A stretch of DNA of 64,000 bases from Elusimicrobiales bacterium (GCA_028688015.1 JAQTZB010000001.1:723663-787662), one strand, 5' to 3'; positions 1 to 8,033 are shown, numbered from the stretch's first letter. Notes: a model not told the origin generated them from the sequence alone. Numbers and translations are program-made.

Positions 1-457
1 AGACAAGGTCGAAGGTCTTGGGGCGGAAGGGCAGCGCCAGCATGGAAGCCCTGCGAAAAACAACCCGCCCACCCACGCCGGCCGCCCTGGCCGCGGCCCG
101 CGCCGCGGCGGCCTGGTAGGCGGACAGCGTCACGCCCCGTATCGCCAGGGCCGGGTATTTTTTTGCCAGCAGCAGGCTTGAGCCGCCGCGACCGCACCCG
201 GCATCCAGCAGGCGGGCGCCCGCGCGGGGGCGGCCCAGGTATTTAAAACCGAATTTAGAGAGCGCCGTCTCCGAGGCGTGGACGGCCAGGTCCGCAGCGG
301 CGCCGCCCTTCTTTATGCGGCGCAGGTAGGCGGCCCGGTCGAAGACCAGCCCGTTATGGTGGTGGATGACCCCGTCGGCGGCGAGGCGCCAGTTGAAATC
401 CCTGCGCTTGGAGTCATAAAGCGCGGCCACGCGGCCCAGCCAGGCGGAGGTCTTCAC
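1..457 (-). CDS. SAM-dependent methyltransferase, prenyl-diphosphate C-methyltransferase-like (3' end outside window)
   Basis: Class I SAM methyltransferase whose C-terminus lies beyond the left edge; about 152 codons are visible. The SAM-binding motif I reads LLDAGCGRGGSS, followed by the acidic-strand region and a post-I segment. N-terminal to it is a histidine cluster, IHHHNGLVFD, resembling the HHH-x-G signature of geranyl diphosphate 2-C-methyltransferases and related terpenoid C-methyltransferases (family knowledge). The start is the GTG at 457, which overlaps the stop of the preceding gene in a GTGA. As the last visible gene of an isoprenoid operon, it may methylate a prenyl diphosphate or a finished prenyl chain; the substrate is inference. 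A generic small-molecule methyltransferase remains possible because the substrate-binding C-terminus is missing. Confidence 0.75.
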   Translation of the reverse strand, partial: MKTSAWLGRVAALYDSKRRDFNWRLAADGVIHHHNGLVFDRAAYLRRIKKGGAAADLAVHASETALSKFGFKYLGRPRAGARLLDAGCGRGGSSLLLAKKYPALAIRGVTLSAYQAAAARAAARAAGVGGRVVFRRASMLALPFRPKTFDLV

Positions 458-981
458 GGTGTCCCCCCGAAAGCAGCGGCAAAGGCCGCGGCCAGGCGGC
501 CGGCTGAAGCGGCTGGAGAATGCGCGGCGGCGCCCGCCGCCGAAAGGCGCCGCAGCGCCATGGCCGCTGGCAGCCGCGTCATTTCCCCGGCGAAAGCCGC
601 GTGCCGGCGCAGGGCGTGAGCCGCGGGCAGCCCCTTCCCGGAGAAAAGCATGAACCTGGAATAGTTTCCCAGCGCCATGGCGAAATTGAGAGTCATCGGC
701 AGGTCCATTCCCGGCAGCGTGGCGCCGCGCCGCGCCCAGGCGAGGGTAATTTCCTGCGAAGCCTGCCAAAGCCGCAGCGAGCAAACCAGCTTTTTGCGCA
801 GGGCGGCCGGCAGACACGCGGGCAGCGCTCTTTCCGCGGGCACGGGGCGGCGGCAAAGCGCGGCGGCCGGCCTGAAGAAAGCCGGGGAGGAGGCGGGCGC
901 GTCGCATGAGAAAGGGGCCTGGCCGAGGACGGCCCGGTGCCAGGCCTTCACGTCAGCGGGAGCGGGAAAAAGCGTCTTCAT
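454..981 (-). CDS. Hypothetical protein in isoprenoid operon
   Basis: A 175-residue protein I do not recognise. It is alanine- and arginine-rich, with no signal peptide and no clear membrane span. The middle third (around MDLPMTLNFAMALGNYSRFM) looks helical and is the least biased part; the C-terminal 45 residues are low-complexity Ala/Arg. It is held by 4-base overlaps on both sides, with the MfnB-like gene upstream and the methyltransferase downstream, so it is very likely translated as part of the operon. An all-helical accessory or degenerate terpene-synthase-like role would suit the context, but no aspartate-rich motif supports it. Confidence 0.6.
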   Translation of the reverse strand: MKTLFPAPADVKAWHRAVLGQAPFSCDAPASSPAFFRPAAALCRRPVPAERALPACLPAALRKKLVCSLRLWQASQEITLAWARRGATLPGMDLPMTLNFAMALGNYSRFMLFSGKGLPAAHALRRHAAFAGEMTRLPAAMALRRLSAAGAAAHSPAASAGRLAAAFAAAFGGTP

Positions 982-1706
982 TTCCCGCAGGCCTCGCGCA
1001 GGGCGGCCATGCGTTTGGGACAGACCGGGCGGGACCTGTCGCCGCCCAGGCAGACAGCGCCGCGCAGGCCGATGATGTCCGGCCCCAGCGCGCGCAGCCT
1101 TGCCAGGTGCTCCGGTTTTACCGAGCCGGCCAGGGCCGTGCGCAGGCCGGCCCCCCGGGCCAGCCGCATGAAGCGGGCGAGCTCCGCCTGGGTCATGTTC
1201 TCGAAAAGAGTGCGCCCGTCCTTGAGCGCCGTATCCAGCATCACCACGGCGGCGCCGGCCTTCTTAGCCGCGCGCACCAGCGGCCACGGGGCCAGCCCGC
1301 CGAAGCGGCGCCAGTCTGCGTAGCCGGAGATCACGGGCAGCGCGCGAGGCGCGGCCGCCAGCACGCCCTTAACGACGGCCGAGGCCAGGTCGAAGGCCTG
1401 CCGCTCGCCCTTGACGCCGTGCAGGCCGGCCTTGACGTAATCGGCGCCGATGGCCGCGGCGGCGTAGGCGGCCAGTGCCGCCGTGCCCGGTTTATACTCC
1501 AGGTCGCCTATGGCCGCGCTGAACTTGAGTCCGGGGCGGCGGAACCGGGCGATGATGCCGGCGAGCACCCAGGGAAAATTTGCGCCGAGCGAGCCTTCCT
1601 TCACGTTTTTAAGGTCCAGGATATCCGCCCCCGCGCGCGCGACTACCGCCGCCTCGCGGAGATTGACCGGGCTGATCAGCAGTTGAATTTTATTTCGGCC
1701 TGTCAT
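978..1706 (-). CDS. (5-formylfuran-3-yl)methyl phosphate synthase-like protein (MfnB family)
   Basis: A 242-residue TIM-barrel protein of the MfnB/DUF556 family. In methanogens MfnB condenses two glyceraldehyde-3-phosphate molecules to 4-(hydroxymethyl)-2-furancarboxaldehyde phosphate for methanofuran. Diagnostic segments are visible: LLISPVNLREA near the N-terminus, DILDLKNVKEGSLGANFPWV carrying the conserved Lys and EGSLG motif, and ADYVKAGLHG with the second conserved Lys. The start is the ATG at 1706, because family similarity begins there; the longer frame from 1802 lies inside the upstream gene. It overlaps the upstream synthase by 17 bases and the downstream gene by 4. No other methanofuran gene is visible, so its product here is unknown. 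Confidence 0.85.
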   Translation of the reverse strand: MTGRNKIQLLISPVNLREAAVVARAGADILDLKNVKEGSLGANFPWVLAGIIARFRRPGLKFSAAIGDLEYKPGTAALAAYAAAAIGADYVKAGLHGVKGERQAFDLASAVVKGVLAAAPRALPVISGYADWRRFGGLAPWPLVRAAKKAGAAVVMLDTALKDGRTLFENMTQAELARFMRLARGAGLRTALAGSVKPEHLARLRALGPDIIGLRGAVCLGGDRSRPVCPKRMAALREACGK

Positions 1707-2742
1707 ATGCCATGTAGCGGGCCAGTCCCGACAGCACCCGCTTTTGCTTCCCGGGCAGCTGCAGCCGCGAGAGCGCGGCCGCCGCCCGGCGGTAAAAAAC
1801 ACCTATCTTCCGCCTGTTCTCCTCAACCGCGCCGCTGGCGCGGACTATATCTATAACATTTTTCAGACGGGCCGGGGAAATGCGGGGATTCCCCAGCGCG
1901 GCGCCCAGCTCGCGGCGCGCGGCCGGCGCGGCGCGGCGCAGCGCGGCGAGGTAGAGGTAAGTGTAGCGGCCGGCCGTGATGTCGTCGGCCAGCGGTTTCC
2001 CCCATTCCGCGGAGCGGGGAAAGAGGTTGAGCTCGTCGCCGTGCAGGTGGTAGGCCATGCCCAGCCAGGCCCCGGCTTGCACGTAGAGCGGCAGGTCGCG
2101 GCGGAGCGCCCCGCCCAGCAGCGCCCCGATGCGGAACGGCCCGTTGAAAGAGAGGAACCTTATGCGGTCCCAGCTCATGGCCAGGTATTCCTCCGGGGTA
2201 GGGCGCCGGCGCGCCGAGGTCCAGAAAAGTTCAAAGGCCTGGCCGTAGCCGTAGGCGAAGATCTCTCGTGAAAGCGAGGCGAGGATCTCCACCCGCCGCC
2301 AGGCCTCCAGCTCCAGGGCCGGGTCCAGGAAGGCCCCGTACGCCCAGTTATAAGCGGCCTGGTAAGCAAGATAGGCCTTCTTTTCACCGTAAACTTTGTG
2401 CGTGGCCGGCCCGCCGCGCCTGGTATCCGAGGAGTCGATGATATCGTCGAAACTGACGGTCGCCGCCTCCATTAATTCTATCGCCCCCAGCGCGGCGGCG
2501 TACCTGGCCGGCTCCTTGCCCAGGCCCTGCAGGATGACATGCGTTATGATGGGGCGCAGCATTTTCCCGGGCCGCGCGAGATAAAGCCGGGCAGGCAGGT
2601 TGACGGCTCTTTCAAGTTCCCCCGCCGGCAGCGGCGGGACGGAGAAGGCCCGGCTGAAGCGCCGCGGAAAAGAGCGCAGCGTCGCGGCCTTTATGAGCCG
2701 CAGTCCCGGGGCGGAGGCCAGGTCGAAGGCCGGCGCGGTCAA
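1690..2742 (-). CDS. Polyprenyl synthetase family protein with atypical second Asp motif
   Basis: Trans-isoprenyl diphosphate synthase fold, 350 residues, expected to extend an allylic diphosphate with IPP. It has the GKMLRP motif (about residues 59-64) that binds IPP diphosphate and a first aspartate motif DDIID at 99-103 followed by RRG. The second aspartate-rich motif, normally DDxxD, reads GDELN at 235-239. This is the most divergent of the three synthases in the operon. The changed second motif could mean altered metal binding, a regulatory subunit of a heteromer, or different chemistry; this is inference. It overlaps the next synthase upstream in an ATGA, and the MfnB-like gene downstream by 17 bases. 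Confidence 0.88.
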   Translation of the reverse strand: MTAPAFDLASAPGLRLIKAATLRSFPRRFSRAFSVPPLPAGELERAVNLPARLYLARPGKMLRPIITHVILQGLGKEPARYAAALGAIELMEAATVSFDDIIDSSDTRRGGPATHKVYGEKKAYLAYQAAYNWAYGAFLDPALELEAWRRVEILASLSREIFAYGYGQAFELFWTSARRRPTPEEYLAMSWDRIRFLSFNGPFRIGALLGGALRRDLPLYVQAGAWLGMAYHLHGDELNLFPRSAEWGKPLADDITAGRYTYLYLAALRRAAPAARRELGAALGNPRISPARLKNVIDIVRASGAVEENRRKIGVFYRRAAAALSRLQLPGKQKRVLSGLARYMAYDRPK

Positions 2743-3767
2743 GCGGCGCGCTCCTTGAGCAGAGAAACGAACTCCAGGATATACTCCCTGAACGGCGCTT
2801 TCATAGCCGGGTAGAGCCCGCGCCCGAAGACCGTCAGGGCCTCGCCGGAAAGTTCTGCCGCCCGCCTGCGGCAGGCGGCGGCGGCGCCCGAGCGCAGTAT
2901 GGTCTCGCGCGCCCAGAGCGCTTCTTTGCGCGGGCGGGAGCGGCCCGGCTCGTAGAAGACTTCGAACCTGCGGCGTTCGGCGCCTTTCAGCTTTTTGAGC
3001 GCCAGGGCCGCCAGCAGTGTTTTTTTCCCCTCCAGCAGGTCGTTGCCCAGCGCCTTGCCGAAAGCTCCGCCGCCTTCGCTCTCAACGTCGAGGATGTCGT
3101 CCATCAGCTGGAAGGCCTTGCCCAGGGCCAGGCCGAAGCTGTCGACGGCCGGGAACAGGTTCCGGCGGCCGGCCAGGATGGCGCCCAGGCGCGCGGTGCC
3201 GACGGTGGTGTAAGAGGCGGTCTTGGCGGCCGCTATGGCGAAGTAGGCCCGCGGGCCGAACTCCGCCAGCGGCCTGGCGCGCCAGCTCAGCTCCAGGTGC
3301 TGGCCGCCCAGCGCCTCCAGCGTAGAGTCGTAGAACTGCTCCAGCACCGGCCCGTAGAGCCGCGGCGGCAGGCCGCAGGAGCGGTAGAGCAGGCGCGGCA
3401 TGATGGCGGTGAGCGCGGCCATGGAGTTCATGGCCGTCTCGCGGCCATAGAGCCGGTGAATGGCGGGCTTGCCGCGCCGCAGCAGGGAGTCGTCCATGAT
3501 GTCGTCGCAGGCGAGCGCCCAGTTCTCGAAGAGTTCGCAGGCGGCGCCCAGGCGCGCGCAGCGCTCCGCAGAAGCGCCCAGGCCTTCGCCGAAGAGGCGC
3601 AGCAGCAGCGGGCGCAGCGCCTTGCCGCCGCGGGCGGGGTAGTCGGCCATGCAGGTGCGCATCACCGCGGGCAGGCCCAGGGTCTCTTCCCGCAGCCAGC
3701 CCTGCATCACGGCGAAAGTCTCCGCCCTGGCCGCCGCCGCGTAGGCGTGGAAAGACGCGCTGGTCAT
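2739..3767 (-). CDS. Polyprenyl synthetase (trans-isoprenyl diphosphate synthase)
   Basis: A 342-residue trans-prenyl diphosphate synthase. GGKALRP (47-53), first motif DDIMD (88-92) with RRG, a GGQHLEL segment and second motif DDILD (223-227) are all present, so it should be catalytically competent. The start is the ATG at 3767, which overlaps the stop of the radical SAM gene in an ATGA; the longer open frame to 3896 runs inside that gene. It is similar in layout to the synthase at 5189-6226 (shared GGQHL and CALPPR-like segments), and the two flank the radical SAM gene, which suggests an ancient duplication. Product chain length cannot be read from the sequence by eye. Confidence 0.92.
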   Translation of the reverse strand: MTSASFHAYAAAARAETFAVMQGWLREETLGLPAVMRTCMADYPARGGKALRPLLLRLFGEGLGASAERCARLGAACELFENWALACDDIMDDSLLRRGKPAIHRLYGRETAMNSMAALTAIMPRLLYRSCGLPPRLYGPVLEQFYDSTLEALGGQHLELSWRARPLAEFGPRAYFAIAAAKTASYTTVGTARLGAILAGRRNLFPAVDSFGLALGKAFQLMDDILDVESEGGGAFGKALGNDLLEGKKTLLAALALKKLKGAERRRFEVFYEPGRSRPRKEALWARETILRSGAAAACRRRAAELSGEALTVFGRGLYPAMKAPFREYILEFVSLLKERAA

Positions 3768-5185
3768 TGTTCCCTCCCGGGGCCGAAGAAGCGCCATCTC
3801 AGGAAAGACAGCAGCCCCTTGTCGTGGTCCAGCGGGCTGTAGAGGTTCATGGCGTCTTTCCGCAGGCGCGAAACGAAAAACGCCCCGACGTTCCACAGCA
3901 CCTCGGCCAGCCAGCCCGGCTTGAAATGGGAAGGGATGCGGCGCAGGATGCTAGGCAGCGAATAGAACCTGCGGTAGGCCCGGATATACTCCCGGCGGAA
4001 CTCTTCTTCGCCCATGTCCGGCCCGCAGAACTTGTAGTCCGGGTACTTGCCGGGCTTGTAGAGCCACCAGTTCTCGCGCTTGAGCAGCCCCTTCCTCTTG
4101 AGGTCGAAATAAAAAGGCGTGGCCGGCAGCGGCGTGAGGTTCCACCAGGCGGCGTAAGGGACGCGCGCCTCTATCAGGAAATCGCAGGCCTTGCGGAACT
4201 GGTCCGGCGCGCCGTAGCCGGGCATGAACACCATGCTCGCCAGCACCGAGATGCCGTGGTCGGCGTAGGCCTTGAGCTGGCGGCGGTAGTCGCCGACGCG
4301 GTTGAACTCCTTGTTGTAGCCGGAAAGCCCCGCCTCGTCTATCGACTCCAGCCCGACGGTGATGGAGCGGCAGCCGCTGGCCTCGGCCAGCTCAAGCAGC
4401 TCTTTGTCGTCGGCACTGGCCAGCGTGGCGTGGCTGACCCAGGAGATCTTCAGCGGGATCAGGGCCCGCAGCAGCTCCTTGGCCCTGGCGTGGTCGCCGA
4501 AGAGGTTATTGTCCACGAACAGGCAGCACTTCGGCTGCAGGGCCTTGATCTCCTCCACCACCTCGGCCACCGGCCGCACGCGGTAAGCGGTTCCCAGGAA
4601 CGGTGAGACGGAGCAGAAGGAGCAGGCATGCGGGCAGCCGCGCGAGGTCTCCACCGGGTAGGCAGGCACGGGTATAACTTTGGACAGCGGGCCGCCGCGC
4701 TTCAGGGTATAGAACTGCTCAGGGTCCAGGAGGTCGTAGCGCGGCACCGGCCAGCCGGTCAGCGGCTGGGTGGGGTCGCCTTTATACAGGCGCTGCGGCG
4801 CCCCGCGCCGGAAATCCTCTACGAAGCGCGGCCACGTGGCCTCCGCCTCGCCCACGAAGACCGTGTCGCAGCGGCCGAGGGCTTCCTCCGGCACCATGCT
4901 CACGTGGATGCCGCCCATCGCGACGTGGGAGCCGCGCCGGCGGAATTCGGCCGCGATATCGTAGGCGCGGGCCATGGATTTGGTGTAGCCGGTTATCGCG
5001 ACGACGTCGGGCGCCCAGCCGTAGTCCGGCTCGGCCAGCAGGTCCAGGTTGATGCGCACCTCTATGTCGCGCGGCGTCAGCGCCGCCAGCCGCGGCAGCG
5101 TGATGGCGGGAATGTAGGCGCGGCCGGTCCGGCTGACGGTGCCGTCGGGGCGGTAGCGGGCCGAATCCACGAAAAGTATTTTCAC
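3764..5185 (-). CDS. B12-binding-domain radical SAM protein (BchE/HpnP-like)
   Basis: A 473-residue radical SAM enzyme. The N-terminal 150 residues have the cobalamin-binding-like Rossmann region with the GGIHVSMVPEEAL segment typical of the BchE/HpnP group. The iron-sulfur motif is C184-x3-C188-x2-C191 (CPHACSFC), followed by a TIM-barrel and a C-terminal region with FYFDLKRKG, as in B12-radical SAM methylases. Start is GTG at 5185, 3 bases after the upstream stop; its own stop overlaps the next gene by 4. Because it sits among prenyl synthases, methylation or oxidation of an unactivated carbon of an isoprenoid is plausible, as HpnP does on hopanoids; this is inference. No classical DxHxxG cobalamin-ligand motif was seen. 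Confidence 0.87.
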   Translation of the reverse strand: MKILFVDSARYRPDGTVSRTGRAYIPAITLPRLAALTPRDIEVRINLDLLAEPDYGWAPDVVAITGYTKSMARAYDIAAEFRRRGSHVAMGGIHVSMVPEEALGRCDTVFVGEAEATWPRFVEDFRRGAPQRLYKGDPTQPLTGWPVPRYDLLDPEQFYTLKRGGPLSKVIPVPAYPVETSRGCPHACSFCSVSPFLGTAYRVRPVAEVVEEIKALQPKCCLFVDNNLFGDHARAKELLRALIPLKISWVSHATLASADDKELLELAEASGCRSITVGLESIDEAGLSGYNKEFNRVGDYRRQLKAYADHGISVLASMVFMPGYGAPDQFRKACDFLIEARVPYAAWWNLTPLPATPFYFDLKRKGLLKRENWWLYKPGKYPDYKFCGPDMGEEEFRREYIRAYRRFYSLPSILRRIPSHFKPGWLAEVLWNVGAFFVSRLRKDAMNLYSPLDHDKGLLSFLRWRFFGPGREQ

Positions 5186-5188
5186 CGG

Positions 5189-6226
5189 TCAATAACTCCT
5201 GGCCAGCAGCAGCCGCATGAAGTCGGCGGCCAGCCCGCCGTAAGGCTTGCGCATGGTGGGATAAAGGTCTGCGGTAAAAGCGCGCAGGGCCGCCCCGGTC
5301 AGGCTGCGGGCCCTCGCCCGGCAGGCCTCGGGCGCTCCGCTGCCCAGCAGCAGAGCGCGCACCCTGGCCACCCGCCCGGCCGTGCGCCAGGCGGGCGGCG
5401 CGGAGTAAAAGCGGGCCAGTTCCCCGGCCTGCGCCCGGGGCAGGCGGCGGAACGCCAGCGCGGCCAGCAGCGTGCGCTTGCCCTCGCGGATATCGTTGCC
5501 CGGGGCTTTGCCGAGCCGCCCGGTGCCGTCGTTCTCGGCGTCCAGCACGTCGTCTATGATCTGGAAGGCAGTGCCGAGGGGCTCGGCGAAGCGGCGGATG
5601 GCCTGGGCGGCGGCGCTCCGGCCGGCCAGGGCCGCGCCGAGCAGGCAAGGCGCCACCGCGGTGTAGAAGGCAGTCTTGCGGCGGGCGATGCGCAGGTAGG
5701 CCGCCGGCGTAAATTCAGCCAGCGGCACGGCGCGGGCCTCTATGTCCAAGTGCTGCCCTCCGAGCGTGATCTCGGTCGCCTCGGCGAACAGGCGGTGCAG
5801 GGCCCGGTAGCGCGCCGGCGGCAGGGCGCAGTAGGAGTAGAGCATATCTCCGACGCAGTCGTGCAGCATGTCCAGCGCGTTCACGGCCGCCGGCACGCCG
5901 TAGAGCACGTGCAGCGAGGGCCGGCCGCGGCGCATCAGCCCGGCGTCCAGCAGATCGTCCCGGCCGAGGCCCCAGTCCTCCAGCAGCTGGTATGTCGCCG
6001 CCACTTTAAGGGCCTGCGCCCGCGGGCCGCCCCACGCGTCGCTGAAGAGCAGCACCAGCGCCGGCCTGAGGGCCTTGCCGCGCCGGTAAGGGTAGTCGGT
6101 CACGCAGCGGCGCATGGACGGCGGCAGCGCGGCGGTCCTGGCGGCGAGGTAACGCCGGATGTGCGCGAACACGCCGTCGCGGCAGGCCGCCAGGTAGTTT
6201 TGGATAGTAAGCCGTGGAGCGTTCAT
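5189..6226 (-). CDS. Polyprenyl synthetase (trans-isoprenyl diphosphate synthase)
   Basis: A 345-residue member of the trans-prenyl synthase family. GKALRP lies at 50-55, first motif DDLLD at 90-94 followed by RRG, and second motif DDVLD at 225-229, so both Mg-binding sites are intact. The residues before the first motif (EDWGLG) differ from the usual hydrophobic surroundings, and those positions influence chain length; no prediction is made. The gene begins 12 bases after the UbiA stop and ends 3 bases before the radical SAM start. Three synthases in one operon suggests different chain lengths or a heteromeric enzyme. Confidence 0.92.
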   Translation of the reverse strand: MNAPRLTIQNYLAACRDGVFAHIRRYLAARTAALPPSMRRCVTDYPYRRGKALRPALVLLFSDAWGGPRAQALKVAATYQLLEDWGLGRDDLLDAGLMRRGRPSLHVLYGVPAAVNALDMLHDCVGDMLYSYCALPPARYRALHRLFAEATEITLGGQHLDIEARAVPLAEFTPAAYLRIARRKTAFYTAVAPCLLGAALAGRSAAAQAIRRFAEPLGTAFQIIDDVLDAENDGTGRLGKAPGNDIREGKRTLLAALAFRRLPRAQAGELARFYSAPPAWRTAGRVARVRALLLGSGAPEACRARARSLTGAALRAFTADLYPTMRKPYGGLAADFMRLLLARSY

Positions 6227-6238
6227 GGGTCAGGGATC

Positions 6239-7042
6239 TCAGGCCCTCAAAAGCCTGGCGGCGAGGACCAGGTTGAAAGCCGCCAGCAGCCACTCGTAGA
6301 AAGCCCGACCCGGCCGCCGCATTGCGGCGAAGGCGAACAGCGCCGTCAGCCAGGTGGAAAGAGCCGCGGGTACCAGCCCCGCCCGGTAGAGGTAGGCTCC
6401 GCCGGCGGTCAGCAGGACGCCGATGCCGGCGGCCGTGGCGCGGGGGCCGAGCAGCACCGGGAGCGTCAGGATGCCGCCCTCCCTGTCGCCGTCCACATCC
6501 CTGACGTCGAGCAATACCGTCAGCAGGAAGACGAAGCCCAGCAGCAGCAGGCTGGAGCGCAGGACCGAAAACAGGAGGCCGAAAGAGAAGTCGTGTTTGA
6601 GAAGGACCGGCACCAGCACGCCTACCAGCCAGAAATTCAGCACGCTGACCAGGCTCTTGACCACGGCGATAGACTTCAGGCGCCGGCCGCTCAGGGACGG
6701 GTCGCTGTAGAAAGGGATTATCAGCAGGGCGATGACTATCATCGGCCAGAAGCCGAGGCGGGCGATATAGACGGCGGGGACCAGCGCGGCCGCGAAGACC
6801 GGCCAGGTGCGGCCCGTGCCCTCCGGCGTGCCAGGGAGGTTCACCGCGTCTTCGCGGGTCCTGAAAAGAGAATCGTAAATGTAGCTCAACTGCACCAGCG
6901 CCCAGAACGAAAGCCCGCACAGCAGGGTCCTGGAGTCCAGCCCGCCCGTCACAGAGCGGGCCGTGTTCAGGAAGAGCAGGAACACGGCCAGCGGCAGCGC
7001 GGCGCGGGCCCGCGTATAGAGCGAAACGATGTTCCCGGTCAT
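6239..7042 (-). CDS. UbiA family prenyltransferase
   Basis: A 267-residue integral membrane prenyltransferase with about eight hydrophobic helices. The first acidic motif is imperfect: YDSLF(R)TREDAVN, with Asp57 and Asp65. The second, LDVRDVDGDREGG, carries D179, D182 and D186. UbiA enzymes move a prenyl group from a diphosphate to an aromatic, haem, sugar-phosphate or glycerol-phosphate acceptor at the membrane. It is the first gene of the minus-strand operon, and a -10-like box (TATAAT on the minus strand, 7054-7059) lies 11 bases before the ATG. The acceptor is unknown; nothing else here specifies a quinone or chlorophyll pathway. Confidence 0.88.
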   Translation of the reverse strand: MTGNIVSLYTRARAALPLAVFLLFLNTARSVTGGLDSRTLLCGLSFWALVQLSYIYDSLFRTREDAVNLPGTPEGTGRTWPVFAAALVPAVYIARLGFWPMIVIALLIIPFYSDPSLSGRRLKSIAVVKSLVSVLNFWLVGVLVPVLLKHDFSFGLLFSVLRSSLLLLGFVFLLTVLLDVRDVDGDREGGILTLPVLLGPRATAAGIGVLLTAGGAYLYRAGLVPAALSTWLTALFAFAAMRRPGRAFYEWLLAAFNLVLAARLLRA

Positions 7043-7045
7043 AGA

Positions 7046-7073
7046 CGGACTTAATTATATAAAATAAAGTCCG
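7046..7073. promoter_or_regulatory. Divergent promoter region with 7-bp inverted repeat (operator candidate)
   Basis: The 53-base gap between the divergent UbiA and radical SAM genes contains an AT-rich core flanked by perfect arms CGGACTT (7046-7052) and AAGTCCG (7067-7073). The core holds TATAAT on the minus strand (7054-7059) and TATAAAAT on the plus strand. A second palindrome, GTCCGGAC, overlaps the right arm at 7069-7076. The arms surround both -10 boxes, the place expected for a repressor that controls both operons. No regulator gene is adjacent. Confidence 0.5.
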
Positions 7074-7095
7074 GACGGTATTTTGCCGCCAAACC

Positions 7096-8013
7096 ATGAC
7101 CCCGAGAACGCCAGTTATAGAGCAGTTCAGCCGCCTTTCCCCCGCCTCCCGGCTGGCCCTGGCCGTATTCAGGGTGCGCGCGGCCGAAAGGCCGGCGGGG
7201 ATCCCCGGCTCCCTTTTCCTCGGCCTTACCTCCCGCTGCAGCCTCGCCTGCCTGCACTGCAAGTACCGCGGCGGCGCCGGCGCTTCCGACCTTCCTTACG
7301 GCCTGGCGCTGGGAGCCCTGCGCGAGGCGGCGGCGCTCGGAGTTCCCAAGGCGGTCTTTTTCGGCGGCGAGCCGCTCCTCTACCCCCGCCTCGCCGAGCT
7401 GGCCGGGGCGGCCAGAGACCTGGGACTATTCACAGAGCTGGACACCAACGGCCAGGAGTTGACGGCCGGGCGCGCCCGGGCGCTGGCGCGCGCCGGCCTC
7501 TCTTCGGTAATGGTCAGCCTTCATTCCCCTTCCCCGGCGGAGCACGACCGCCTCTGCGGCCGCGGCACCTTCCGGCGGGCCGCCCGCGCGCTGGCCGCGG
7601 CGCTGAATGCGGGCCTGGTGACCTACGTTTCCTCCTGCGTTTTTGCGGCCGGTCCCGGGGCCCGCGAGCTGCGCGGCCTGCTGGCCTTCGCAAGAAGTTC
7701 CGGGGCTCACGGAGCGCGCTTTCTGCCCTATTCGCCCCGCGCCGGCGCCAGCCGCCTGCCGGCGGCCCTGGCCGCGGCCCTGCGCCGCGAGGACCCGGCG
7801 GGCTTCGCAGGCACCTGCCTGGCCCGCGGGCGCAGCGGCTGCGCCGCGCAGCGCGCCGACATCCTCTATCTCGGCTCTTCGGGCGACCTCCGGGCCTGCC
7901 CCTACGCCATGGCCAGCCTGGGCTCGTTCCCCCGCTGCACGCTGGCGGCCGCGCTGCGGCGCTCCGGCCGGCCGGCGCGCGGGCCCGTTCGCCCGTGCCA
8001 AAAGCGGGCCTGA
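7096..8013 (+). CDS. Radical SAM protein, SPASM-like (PqqE/RiPP-maturase type)
   Basis: A 305-residue radical SAM enzyme with C48-x3-C52-x2-C55 (CSLACLHC) and the SAM-binding GGEP motif in KAVFFGGEPLLYP. The C-terminal part has extra cysteines (GTCLA, SGCAAQ, RACPYA and a final PCQKRA), as in SPASM or twitch auxiliary cluster domains of peptide-modifying enzymes such as PqqE. The next gene is a PqqD-like protein, the usual partner that delivers a precursor peptide. It is the first plus-strand gene after the divergent promoter. No Shine-Dalgarno sequence is evident before the ATG. Modification of the 34-residue peptide at 8315-8419 is inferred from context. Confidence 0.87.
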   Translation: MTPRTPVIEQFSRLSPASRLALAVFRVRAAERPAGIPGSLFLGLTSRCSLACLHCKYRGGAGASDLPYGLALGALREAAALGVPKAVFFGGEPLLYPRLAELAGAARDLGLFTELDTNGQELTAGRARALARAGLSSVMVSLHSPSPAEHDRLCGRGTFRRAARALAAALNAGLVTYVSSCVFAAGPGARELRGLLAFARSSGAHGARFLPYSPRAGASRLPAALAAALRREDPAGFAGTCLARGRSGCAAQRADILYLGSSGDLRACPYAMASLGSFPRCTLAAALRRSGRPARGPVRPCQKRA

Positions 8014-8021
8014 TTTTTTGG

Positions 8022-8033
8022 TAGAATGGAACT
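8022..8033 (+). promoter_or_regulatory. -10 box directly before the PqqD-like gene (leaderless candidate)
   Basis: TAGAAT at 8022-8027 is separated from the ATG at 8034 by only 6 bases, and no Shine-Dalgarno sequence fits. It could give the PqqD-peptide-acyltransferase-kinase block its own leaderless transcript, separate from the radical SAM gene that ends 20 bases upstream. Confidence 0.45.

Noticed and set aside
4628-7054. An 808-codon plus-strand open frame opposite the prenyl synthase and radical SAM genes
   Set aside because: It is antisense to four genes with clear catalytic motifs; its composition (Gln/Arg/Gly/His-rich) is that of a shadow frame.
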